Source: Theocolax elegans
Lineage: Eukaryota; Arthropoda; Insecta; Hymenoptera; Cerocephalidae
NCBI GenBank assembly: GCA_026168455.1
Contig: CM047426.1
Span: 82,673,986 to 82,737,985, forward strand
DNA length: 64,000 nt
Direction of reading: 5' to 3'
Both the position numbers and the translations under genes were made by a program. A model generated the notes under the pieces. It had not been told where the DNA came from, searched no databases, and worked only from the letters and a program-made list of their open reading frames with translations. Shown here one piece after another: positions 47,601 to 59,290 of the stretch. The first letter of the stretch is position 1. Each line of letters begins with the position of its first letter.

Positions 47601-49260
47601 ATTTGATAATGTTTTCACACATCTGTTAAATATCTCCCCAATCTCAAATAGAAAATACACTTTAAACCCTCATCTGGTATATAACGAAATACAAGCAATA
47701 ATTTAGAGATTAACTGCTGGCTATCAATTGCTAAACAAAAATATCAGTTTCAATGTAACGTTGCAAACAAACAGCAAATGTTATTTCACTTCTGACCACA
47801 CAGAGAGATGGAACTGGTTGTTTGGTAGAGAGCTGCTTTTGTGTCAATAGCATCAACGACCACGCTCTAGATGTAGTTTAAGTGGGAAACTTCAAATAGA
47901 TTTCCTTGAACAAATTTTAATTAATGTTTGGAATAGAATCGCTACAATACAGTTTTCCATTGTAAACAAAATCTTATCACTTAACTACTTGTTACTCGCG
48001 ATAGCCAACGATCAGCCACTCGTTCATAAGAATTGGATTCTGAAAATGTTACTTCGTGATCAATATCAAGTATATCATCATATTTTTTACTTTAGTAAAA
48101 GGAAGAATGAATTGAAGTAACAAATGCATACATAAATCTGTAACATTTAAGAGACAATTTTCTTGCTGAACGTTTCCACCTCACTCATCGTTTATCAAAA
48201 TATCTTTTATTTGTGACCGTACTTTGCAATCATCGAACAAGATATACATATAGTTATTCCAGGTATTGCTTGCACACACGGAAACGTATGAGTGTCATCC
48301 TTCAAATTCCTCAAACTCATAGAAAGACGGTAGCGGCAATACTGCTTCGAGCAAATCCTCTCTTGCTCTCAATTCTCTCTCCTTTTTTAAAACTCAATCG
48401 CGACTCGTCAGCTCGTACGTAGTTGTCGACTATCCTCACCGAGATTGAGAGGAGCAAAGATTCCCCCCTACCCCTCCTTCTCTCTCTCTCTCTTTTTATT
48501 CCTCAATTGTAAAGCACCTTTTGCCTCGCAACCCGTCCGTTGTTCACTCTTGCTCTCTATCCTTTACTACGGTCTTTATTGGTAAAAGAAAACACTTTAC
48601 GCCGACCGACGTCTTGTCTTGATTCGTTTCACTTCTCCTTAGGTGAATGCAGATGTGTTTGTATATGTATACATATACGTATATTCGTACGCAAATAACA
48701 GACAGGTACAATATACAAGATATACATATCTTGTGAACTCAAAAGAAATCGCGTCTGAAATATAGAGAGGGAATGGTACATAGCAAGTCTTTGCTCTTAC
48801 TGTACGACCGTGCTTTTTGTGTCCACAAAACGATACAGTTTTCTCTTTGCGTATATCTCACTGTAGTATATACAAATGCGTGAAGTATCTTCTGAGACTG
48901 CGACGCTCGTCTGTCTGTTTGTACCATTGTCTATGTTTACTTCTCGAGCATATTTTTAAACCTCAAGAATTTATATATATTTGTGAATATCAAGAGTAAA
49001 CTTATAATTTTAACTTTTTCTTTAGTATTTGCTACATTTAACTATACCATGTCTTAAAGACGCTTTTCAACATTTGCATACTCTATAGCTAACCTTGATA
49101 AAGCAAGCAAAAGGTTATTTCTACATTTTTTTGTGATTTCAACGAGTTGCAAGGTAAATGTTCTATTATTGATACTGATTGGAATAGCGTTGTAACGTGT
49201 AACGTCGTTTACTAATATAAAAAAGCTCATAAATGAAAAAATTGTGGATAAATGAATAAC
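47601..49260. other. Mostly AT-rich sequence, nothing recognised
   Basis: A CT-rich run lies near 48,475-48,500. A perfect 18-bp palindrome is at 48,661-48,678. Several short unremarkable frames occur. Confidence 0.55.
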
Positions 49261-50000
49261 TAATTTTGTCATTTATAACAATAGTTTTGGTCATTTATAC
49301 TTTGGTAACACAAATGCCAGGGTTTATATTTACAAGAGAATGCTGAATCGATCCTCGAGGAAAGAAATCCATCTAATCCAAAAATAATTCTGACCCCATC
49401 CGCAGAAAACTCCTTCTGAGGTACGTGCAAGGATTCGCAGAAGACAGTGACATCGGCGCGGAAAAGAGTCGGAAAACGTGCGCGTAGCGCATTTTTATCC
49501 CGAGGCTGAGGGGGCGTAGAGGAGCGAAACTCGCGGAGGTAAAGCACGAAACTCTGATGGAAGGTTCGACTCGGTCTATACCCCTCTCTCGGTCTTTCGG
49601 TCTCTGTAGGAACCAAGTCAGGCGCAGAGGCACACACCAGCAACGGCGGCTGCAGCTAGAATGCTGCTGTTTGTACTTTGCTCGGCTCCCGGAATGCCTC
49701 CAGGGAATCTCGCCGTTTGATCTTACCTTCCTACGATCTCCGGTGTACGCACGCTCCCTCTAGCTTTCTCTCTCCCTCTCTCTCTCTATATATATATATC
49801 TCTCTGTCTCCGTCCCTCTCGCGTTGCTCTTGCTCCACGACTCGCTGTCCTCGTCACTCTGCACACGATCTAACGCATTTGACGTAACCGCAAGGTCTGA
49901 CGTCTCTTGTTTCCATCTGCGAATCCGCCTCTCCCTCTCGACCATCTCTCGCTCGCTCCCTTGCTTTGTGTTTATACGGTTAGGTCTACATTGCTCTAAT
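49261..50000. other. GC-richer island with overlapping frames
   Basis: 49,269-49,643 (minus, 124 codons), 49,373-49,633 (minus, another frame) and 49,557-49,763 (plus) overlap each other, and none shows a known domain. CpGs are frequent. It may be regulatory or an unrecognised exon. Confidence 0.3.
49767..49806. repeat. Compound (CT)n-(TA)n-(TC)n microsatellite
   Basis: CT run, then a TA run of about 12 bp, then TC again. Confidence 0.92.
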
Positions 50001-52135
50001 TGAAATCAGCTAGACGGGGGAGAAAATAAATCGGATATCTCAGATGTTGTTATGAATGACGAAGTTTCCCGGTATTTCGAGAGGTGAGAATATTCCATGG
50101 GAAATTCCTGATTGTTATCAATTTTATACATCTCAAATGCGCGGCCTCGATTTGGCTCGTTCAAACTACACGTTTATTTCTATTTCAATGTCTTTGAGGA
50201 AATTAATTAACTATTTTACATGCTTGTTTATAATGTTCGATATTTGATCAACATAGTTTGATCAACAAGTAAATTTATTCACCAGGCAGAATAGGCATTA
50301 CATTAATGAATTGATGTCTACTAATCTAGTTAATATTGGATTTTGCTTACATAAATAAAAACACAAAAACTGCAATGTATAATGGAAATAATAGATTATA
50401 GGCCTAATTATAACAAAAGAATAGTATCAGAAATTATTCAAATAAAATGTAATAATACTAGTACTTCAACTAAGAAAGAAGTTTATATGCATTAAATAGA
50501 TGTTATTGGCCGGTCATAGGACATTTAAATTCTTAGTTTCATATTATTTGTTTCTGTTTACGCTCATCAGCTGTGTATAAATACGAGCAGCGTTGTATTT
50601 GTTTTCATTATTGGCAGTTAAACTTGCTTCTGACAAAATATGTTCTCATACCTAGACATTTAAAATTTTGACAATGATTAATCGTGATTAATTCTATTTT
50701 TAAAGGTAATTCATTGTTTTAAGTTGGCCTCCTTGAGATCGACATAAAAGTAAACAGTCCATAAAAATATGGAAAGCGTCAACAATCAAAGCACAACTGC
50801 ATTGTATGATTAATAATAATTTGAGCAGTATTACTATTATTAATTGAAAGTGTAGTATCACTAAATAAAATGTTTAAATATTAATAATAATCATATGCTT
50901 TAGAATTATTAAACGAAAAACAATAATTGTTACATTTGCTCACTGTAACGGGAAATAATTAATTACGAATAAACTTTAAAGTATTCAGAGTTGAAAACTA
51001 AATGAACGATCCGTAAACAATCGAGGTAAAACTTTCCAAATCAACCTAACTGAGAAAACGAATGTATTTGGGACGAGTCAAATCGTGCGCGCATTCAATC
51101 CTCTATTCTCTTCATCATTTATTAAAAATGCAAGAGCGTCTTATCGCGAGAAGAATTGGATTAAGAAGCAGCCGCAGCAGTAATCAGTGGGTTCGCAAAC
51201 GTAGAAACTTTTACTTCGCCCAAACCAACAAATCCAGGATGAAAACTTGACGCTTGCCTTATTTTTTTTTCACCCTCCTTGGTCCTGATGAGATTTTCCT
51301 ATTCTCCTTTTTTTAATTTCCTAAGTTTTTTCTCTACAGGGCGCTAATGTTTACGAAACAACAAAAGCAGTTATGCTTTAAGGCAGACAGGATAAATTTT
51401 ATAAAAATTAAAGTTTATGTTTGTACAATGATTATAAAAAAATATGAAGATTTGAATCGATTGAGGATTTTCTTATTTACTCCTTTTGTTGCTATTAAGT
51501 TTGTTTATATGAATATATATTATGCGTATATACAATGTGAAATTTCGCTAGGTTTCGTTTCGTAAATAAAATAATTGATTATGTCGATCAGGTTAGAAAT
51601 ATTTTAGTTTGCCTAAATCGCTTTTACTTTACTTTTCGAAAAACTTAAATAGCGTTTTTTTCTTAGGAGAACAAATACCAAGATACGAGATCGTTCTATC
51701 TATGTTAAAAAAATGTTACCTTTAGAATCAGTTTAGTCTATTTCCCAACGGATCTTGACTATCTTTATGAATATTTCTAAAATATAAAATTAACTTTTTA
51801 AAACTCGTAACAAAGTGAAAAATACCTATACGTATACCCGTTTTTTGAAAGAATAATACTTATATACATTTGCAATTGCCTTTCCAACGATGATAAAACA
51901 AACAATGTGTGTTTACAGTTCCTTCGCAATCATTGAATCACTTGCGTCGATTCGAACTTTAGTACATATAGACTTGCAGGCCAAAAATGACGCGAATACA
52001 AAAAATTTCGTTTCAAGAAAACTGTTTGAATTTTGCCTATTTTACGAATTTTCGTTTCTCTGCCCCCCTCTCTCTCTCACTCTCTGGCTTTCCATATATA
52101 CACACTGTTATGTCGGCGTTCACCATTTATCTTCC

Positions 52136-52139
<4 letters not shown>
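50001..52139. other. AT-rich stretch, nothing recognised
   Basis: Stops in all frames. Short frames at 51,062-51,250 and 51,347-51,565 (plus) are unassigned. No repeat shared with the rest of the window. Confidence 0.6.

Positions 52140-52166
<27 letters not shown>
52140..52166. repeat. (CT)n microsatellite
   Basis: Perfect CT run of 27 bp. Low-complexity S/L frames across it are artefacts. Confidence 0.97.
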
Positions 52167-52170
<4 letters not shown>

Positions 52171-52324
52171 AGCATTGTCAAAGACAAATTTTCCATCTGT
52201 GTGCAGTTGGTGAGAGAAAGAGGGATGGAGAGAGCAAAGCAAATAATGTCAGCACGATAGTTCCACGCACACGCATATATGCTAAAGCAAAGTTTGCTCG
52301 GCGACGACTGTTTTGTTCTTGTGA

Positions 52325-52528
52325 TTTGCAGCATCTGCACATAGCATCGGCGTGCCGCACCGGTCCATTTCTATGGCACCACGGTGTGAATGTGAGCGCA
52401 TCCGTGAGCAAGGTGAGAATTATTCGGCCTCAGACGGCGATCCAATTTATGTTTCTGTGGATCAAGCGATCAGTGCGATAGGTACCGAGGATCAAGGATC
52501 GTTAATCGTTTCATTGATTGCGAATTGA
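52325..52528 (+). other. Candidate small open reading frame or exon (unassigned)
   Basis: An open frame runs from after a TGA at 52,322 to the TGA at 52,526-52,528. From the ATG at 52,373 it encodes 51 residues (MAPRCECERIREQ...) of balanced, protein-like composition. The segment 52,332-52,412 is also bounded by a good acceptor (GTGATTTGCAG) and a strong donor (CAAG then GTGAGA), giving an 81-bp exon that is open in two frames. I recognise no family. Low confidence, since balanced composition and splice-like motifs can co-occur by chance. Confidence 0.2.
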
Positions 52529-55350
52529 TTGTGATTCATTAACAAAATTGATTTTTACTTTGAACGGTTATTATGCTTGACATTAAATTATTATTTCTAT
52601 ACTAACAATGCACGATCGAGAATGTGCTAGCGATATCGAGGTATCAGTAATGTGTACAATATAGGTTATTACAGTAAATATTCAATTATTCAATCATTAA
52701 CGTAAATATCTTTTAATTTTAATTATATTGCGCATTTTACACACAGTTATGATAAAATGTATATCTATATATTCTATAGATTGTTTAAATGAATCTTGTT
52801 GATTGACGCGCATCTAAACTACAATAGAATCGTCACCTTGATCGTCACTCGACAATCACCCAATCCTTTAGGTTTCGAAAAAGCTAAGCAAAATACAAAG
52901 ATAGTTTCACAAGGAGGGTGAAAAAAATGACGGTAGTCTCGCACCCTCCCTTAGGACTGAAAAATAGGAAATAGCGGGCGCTATATCGATGCGGTTTAGC
53001 GCGATACGCTAGTGCGGGAGGCCAGACTTTTTGAGAGAACGGCGCGGTAACGTATTACAGACCATTAGCTCGCCGATTAATTGCGACTCGGACATAGTTG
53101 CGCTTTTATCGAGCGCCCCGGCTCGACTTCGGCTTTTCTCCGCCCTATCTCGTTTTTCACGTTTTATTAGGTTTTCCTCCTTGCTACCTCCGCTCTAGTA
53201 ATTGTTTATAGGGTCTCTAGCTAGATTGAAAACTGTCCGAGATAATTATTTTACTTAGTTTTAGCCTTTTCGTCTAAACATTTAATTAAACGTGTCGAAC
53301 AATTTGTAAACCACCCATATATAGGTACAAGTCAAAGATGAATTTCCGAAACTCGAGGAAGTATTATTTATTATTCAATGTTCAGATTGAGATCGGTTGA
53401 TAAAATTGGTATTTAGTTACAAGCGAGGCTTTGACAACTCAACCCTTGGTTGGATTAAAGAAAAAGCTCGAGCGAAATCTTTTCCCAAACGACGCGCTTT
53501 TCGAGAATCGTCCCTCTGAGTCACACTTATATATACGCGTATATATGTATACACGTATACAGTTAAGAACGATCCCAAGCGACGTTTCTTTCTCTGTCGT
53601 TCATTCTTTTTCCACGCCCGGAGAGATAGAATTTCTTTTATCTAACGATTCCAATCAAGGTGGTAATGATCCCTTCGGCTTCGACCTTAAAGCGTAACAT
53701 TTCCCTCTGCAAAGATTATTCCAAGTTGTTCACGTTATGATTGGATGGGATAAAAAGAAAAGAGACTGATGCGTACGGCGTGTGCCTGAAATCGCTGATA
53801 AAATAATAACCTTTTTCTACAAGATGATCGAGGTACATGTCTCAATTTTTTCTAAATAATTTATTATGGATTATGACAATTTAAATATATTAATATATAT
53901 AAGATAATATTTATTTACTTGGTTGCAAGTATAATATTTATCAATACATACTAGACCTAGAAAGCCATTTTAAGGAATCATTCCTATCAACAAATTTGTA
54001 TTTTTTAGCGCTGTAAACACGGTTTCAAAAGTTTCAAGTTCACGTCGGTGCACAGTTAGTAGAAATATCGTAATCCGAAAGAATAAAACTTTTTTCTGAA
54101 GATATTGTTCTTGCGGTTACGTTGTAACGAATCTTTTAACTTTTAATAACTCGGCGGATTATTATAAACTTACTCATCTTCTCGTTTTATGACTTTTATC
54201 AGTGTAGAATATTTATATTTTCTCGCTATTGTTTAACATTTCATCTGAACAATGCAAAACTCCATCAAAGCGCTAATTGTTTAAATGGGTTTAGGAAGAG
54301 TAACAATATCAGCAATTGTTTGGTATAGCCACGACTAAGAAATTATAACCATCGCAATTAATATCGGAAATGGATAAATATCCAAATATACGTATTGACC
54401 AATTGAAAGAAAAAAAAGTGAATGTTAAGAATTAGTGAGGTATAAATATTAAATCGTAGTATTTCGTTGATTAATTTGATCTAGAACACCGGTCATTAAA
54501 CAACGGTGCTCGTCAAAACAAACACCGAGCATTAATAAATAAACTCAAGAACTCGGTCCGACAATAGTGGCCAACAACTCCAATATCCATAACGCAAACT
54601 GCCGTATTTAAATATTAACGGTCATAATAGCCCTTGAATAAGTCATAAAGCAGGCACTAAAAAAGCAGTGATTCTCCCTTCGCGAGCAAGCAAGCAATCC
54701 TCGAAATAACTCCATTAAAATCATCCGGTTTTGCTCGTTGTCAAACGAACGCTTCCTACGTTGCTCTGTTATATAGACGGGCTTCTCTTCTTTAATCGAA
54801 TCCCTTAATTTCCCACAAGAGACAACGAAGAATCGCAAAAGGGTCGTTCGCCCGCCTCCCTCGTTACGACGTGTCGCTTCGCTTGTAATAACGGCACACC
54901 TACGTATTATAACGCTCGGCTCCTCCCGCTTTTCTCTCGGTTTTCACGGCAGGCACGGACGATAAATATTTTATGAGCAAGCCTTTCTCTCTCTCACTCT
55001 TTCTCTCTCTCTTTGTGCGAGCTCCAAAGTAGCGCCTATCGCAAGCCTTGGACTTGAATCCCTTGCTCACAATATCCTTCTTTACTTTTTTATCACCTCT
55101 TGGTTTTTGCATCTGCCAATGAATTGTAGACAATGTAAGATTGATTAGTTGGCTTATACGAATAAAATAGTGTTTAAATACAAGTAGTATTCACATCTAA
55201 TAATGCAATTAATTTTGAATTAACTTAATAATTGGAGTGTACAGACATATACAATAAATCAAAAAATGATTTAGTTCAAGTGCAATATAGGTATGGCTGA
55301 TCGAATATCTCTTTATTTACGATGGTTCGAACGAAAAAACAATATATTTG
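52529..55350. other. AT-rich sequence with mixed islands, no gene recognised
   Basis: 52,970-53,170 is CpG-containing and non-repetitive, with a GCCGATTAATTGCG homeodomain-like core, and may be regulatory. A near-palindromic TA/CG stretch lies at 53,529-53,546. Frames at 53,431-53,697 (plus), 54,608-54,838 and 54,900-55,133 (minus) have no identifiable domain. A CT-rich run lies near 54,985-55,012. Confidence 0.45.
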
Positions 55351-55353
55351 CAA

Positions 55354-56056
55354 CTAATATATTTGACCTGATGCTCGACCCAGATGCGTAAACACAAAAA
55401 GCTCACCCTTCGAAAGACGCTCGGTGTTTTTGTTTTTCTCTCCCTTTTCGTCTGGTGAAGCTTTCGAGAGCTCATTGCCATTCCCGTCACGATTCACGCG
55501 TGACCCAGCCAATTGGCCATTAGCGATGCTACCGAATATCGGTCCATTAATAACGAAGGCGCATGTATTTGCGCCACCTCGAAAAGAAGCTTTAGGCATT
55601 GTCCCGTTAGACCTAAGGATCACGAAGAAGAGCTTTTCATTTCGGTTAACACGCCTGCCTAGATTGTCCTTACTTATTGTTTCTCTTTCTATCTCTACAT
55701 CTCTCTTTCTCACTTTCCCGTGGTATAAACTCTCTATACGATTTGCTTTAGTTCTTCTCGACGCTGCTAACATATTTACGAGGCCGTTCGCTAAATTTGT
55801 ATTATCGCGTTTGCATGATTTTATGGGTGCGAATGAGTGGGCTTTCCGTGCAGCCTCCATTTTCGGTAAGATGCCCCCAGTTTATAGCGCTTTTATTTTG
55901 GTTTATCGATATATGTGGTTTAGGATAATGCTCTATTTATTTATTTACGAGCTACGTATATTCCGATTCTTTCGACGTTTATTTTTAATACTTGCCGGAA
56001 TAAAGACGGAAACGATTCGCAATATCTGTGATTCGAATTTTTGCACAATATACTGA
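55354..56056. other. Overlapping long open frames on both strands (unassigned)
   Basis: The longest frames outside the retrotransposon array lie here: 55,424-56,056 on plus (210 codons) and 55,354-55,860 on minus (168 codons). They overlap by about 440 bp. The plus peptide is hydrophobic, F/L/R-rich and tryptophan-containing. The minus peptide is basic and polar. Neither shows a motif I know. Dual-strand openness in a GC-richer island usually means chance depletion of stop codons, but a single-exon gene on one strand cannot be excluded. Confidence 0.2.
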
Positions 56057-57010
56057 TTATATGAAGATTTGCTTATTATTAAAATAAATAAAACTTTAGT
56101 TAATTTGAACGACAACGTTTAATGTTATCGTTAAAACAATCTTGTCTGCAAAACCCAAAGTAATAACTGCACGAATTAAGTAAAATACACTTTAAAACGT
56201 ACAATACATAATATTTAAAAATTTATAATCCAATTAAATATTAAATTATTGAGTATTTACTTTTAGCAAGGTTTATTGCACGTTTTTGTTAAACATAACA
56301 AGTAATCTTATTTATTTATGCTTGTAAAGATATAAATTTGCGGTTCACTGCTTTAAAATATTAATTAATTAAAGATCTGCTTACATTTTATACTGTTGAT
56401 TATTACTAATTCAATAAAACGTTATCAAAACTATGGGGAATAATAGTCAGTATAGTCTGGTCAATACCAGTTAATAATCAATAAATGTTAAAAAAATTCT
56501 GAAAAAACGAGCGTACACGTTGAACATTATATATCTTTTGAAAGTGGGATAACGTGCTACATACATTTCATATTTTCGATAAAATTTCGATAAAATATAA
56601 ATTAATTCTGCACAATTAAGATTTCATCAGGAAGAAAACCAATTAACGTAAGAATAATTAAGGCTTGGTATACCCTCCAAAATCCATACTTTCGGGTAGC
56701 TTTAAAACTACCTCTAACACATACCTACTGAGTATATAACACTTTTCTCTCCTCGCGCGTCGTCATTATTGTTGAAATTAAAGCCCAAAGATAAATAGCA
56801 CTATAACTTAAGCACCCTCGGTTCCTGTCTGTTAATTGTTCGAGCGGCGAACTTTCTTAAACAGCTCGAGCTCCTTTCTATCTCTCTCTCCCTCTCTCAC
56901 TCTCTCGCTGTCTCTTCTCGCTCTTCTCGTAAGGTAAACACTATTTAAAAGTATATCAAACATTCGGCCCATAAATCAGTCGAGGGAGGGCGGTGTTCTT
57001 AGCAACCTAG

Positions 57011-57012
<2 letters not shown>
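56057..57012. other. AT-rich sequence, nothing recognised
   Basis: AT-rich to about 56,680, then slightly mixed sequence with a CT-rich run at 56,880-56,925. No frame of note. Confidence 0.6.

Positions 57013-57042
<30 letters not shown>
57013..57042. repeat. (AG)n microsatellite
   Basis: Perfect AG repeat. Confidence 0.97.
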
Positions 57043-57045
<3 letters not shown>

Positions 57046-57241
57046 CTACGAGCCCTTAAAATTCGAAACTCGTCGCCCCACCTCTCAGAACAGCAGGAGC
57101 ACTGACACGGCTGCTGCGGCTGGTGCAAGCGATGCAGTTTACAGCGTCTTTGCGGTCGTTTAAGCCCTCGTAATTCATAGCCCAGATTCGCCGGGAATAA
57201 CAAGGCACCGAGAGCTACAGAGAACGTATAGAAGAGAAGCA

Positions 57242-57244
<3 letters not shown>
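57043..57244. other. Mixed-composition spacer between two AG arrays
   Basis: CpG-containing 200-bp block between two AG microsatellites. The minus frames 56,976-57,203 and 57,175-57,459 cross the microsatellites and are not credible. Confidence 0.4.

Positions 57245-57277
<33 letters not shown>
57245..57277. repeat. (AG)n microsatellite
   Basis: Perfect AG repeat of about 33 bp, some 230 bp from a similar array. Confidence 0.97.
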
Positions 57278-57278
<1 letters not shown>

Positions 57279-59290
57279 ATCGATATCGATTATGTTTTGT
57301 GGGTAGTGCCTCGCTTGGATTCGGCCTAATCAAAGGATCCTCCCTCGTAAATACCGACCTAATTACTGGGGGCCGTCGTCGGTACGACGATTGTCTATGA
57401 GTTCCGTCTCTGTCCATTCTGGTTTCACTCGCTAATGATCGTCGCCGCAACGCGAGCAAAACTCTACCCTGGGTTACTTGAAAAATCTGTCCCTCGTCTA
57501 CTTTTTTTTTTCTTCTTCTGTTAACGCTTTTGTACGTCCACTGTTCACTGAAATATAGTATGCCTGGTATATTTTTTCCATTACTAACTTTTGAGCTACT
57601 GTAAACACTATGGCGCTCGATACATGAATGGATTACACGCTAATGAGTATTGTACATACCACGTATGTAAATAGTTTGTTCTTAATGCACTAAAATTAGA
57701 GTTTGGTATAATTGATAACTTAGAATTGGAAACGATTTATAAACTGTAAACTGATACCGCAGCAAGACTATTTTAAAAACTATTCTAACAGGTTTCAGTA
57801 ATTTTTTATTCAGTTTACATCCCTTTTTAAACATTCTGCTTGGCATGGGAGATTGAAGCTTTTCGAGTATCTTGGTACGCAAAAATGCGGAGAAAAAGCT
57901 ATATCGCGTATGTATGTTGCGAGAACTTGATTCTAGGTAAGTAAAACCGTATTTCATTCATAGTTTACCTTTTTCTTTCCCATCATCTTAAGCTTCAGTT
58001 AAGTTTTATGAAACGGATGAGCTTCCCTTTGAACCTAAGCTCAAAATCTGTTTTCGTGATTTTTCAAGCATGACTAGCTACTAAATCTTTTTATTATTTA
58101 AAACATAAATCCAATATTTTTATCAAATAAACAAGATAAAACTCGGTGAGAGGCTAAAGCAGTATACAGTTCCTTAAAGAAACAATTACATTTTTAGAGT
58201 AAACATGTTATCTCTGTGAATTAAAACGTACGTTTATGGAATAAATACATGCACTGTAGCTTGATACAGAAATGCAAATACCTACGAAAGACATCGTGCT
58301 CAAAGTATACTAAAATGCTAAAATAAATGGCTTTAATCATGCTTGTGTTCAACACAATTTTTTTTATTCGTTAAGCGGATTATAATTAAAATATAAATAA
58401 ACAAATTTAAAACGCGACTACCTTTTGTAGTAAAAAATGTTGAAATGTATAAATAAAAAATATTATTAACTTAAATAATGGCGAATCGGAATATCATTTA
58501 AATATTCAGGCAGTTAAAAATACCGAAAAATCTGTGGAAAAAGGAGAGAAGGGAGGGCGGTGGAGATTGAACCCGCACGAGGTCGGCCTCCTCTAAAAAG
58601 TCCCCCGCAACGGTGCTACGGTTCGCGACGTTTTTCACGATCGCCTTTAACGCTCTCAGCGCCTCGCGTGCACACACAGACAGAGAGAGTTACGCTTCCC
58701 ATCGCGTATAGCTAATTAAAGAAGAGGCGCGCAAGAAGTCTTAAAGTCTCGAAAAGGCAAAGCAGAGGAGTAGAGAAGGAAAAAAAAGCGAGGAAATAAA
58801 AGAAAACGAGCTCTTGAATCGCAGGATGTAGCGTATACGTACGCGAGAAGGAGAGAAAGAGAAGAGAGGAGGGAAGAAAAGAGGCGTGGGACGGCGAGCG
58901 ATTGTGTTCTCGCGCTGCCGGTGTACGCGCAGCCGGAAATGACGCACAGCTCTAATAACTCGTTGCGCCGTCATCGTTGCGTCTTGCTCTCTCTCTCTCT
59001 GTTTATACCTACTCCTTCCTTCCTATGTCGCCTCTTTATCTCCCACTTTTCGCGGAGCAGGTGTGCAGTGCGCGCGCGAGAGTAAATATATACGAGAGAG
59101 AGACTTTGACTTGCTTAATGGATTTAAGGATAGACCTCGAGAAGAGAAAACGATTTCTTTTGCCCTCACTTTTCGGCCACGCTGTAACCAGTTCAACGGA
59201 TTACACGTTTCTCTTGCTTTAGTTACTTTTTTCAAACTTTGTAAGATTTGCAATTTCGACTGGGAGAGCAGCTCCCGTTAACGAGAACTG
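57278..59290. other. AT-rich sequence with a CpG-rich island near 58.55-59.2 kb
   Basis: 58,550-58,740 and 58,840-59,100 are GC-richer, flanked by AG/CT runs. Overlapping frames (58,741-58,974 minus, 58,977-59,222 plus, 59,023-59,253 minus) show no domain. 57,280-57,480 is also mixed. The remainder is AT-rich with nothing recognised. Confidence 0.4.

Noticed and set aside
51890..52168. 92-codon frame ending in S/L repeats
   Set aside because: Its C-terminal part is the CT microsatellite and no domain is visible.
57175..57459. 94-codon minus-strand frame
   Set aside because: Opened by the AG microsatellite; no recognisable motif.
58550..58620. B-box-like GGTTCAATCTCC on the minus strand, suggesting a tRNA
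   Set aside because: Flanking bases do not form T-arm or acceptor stems.
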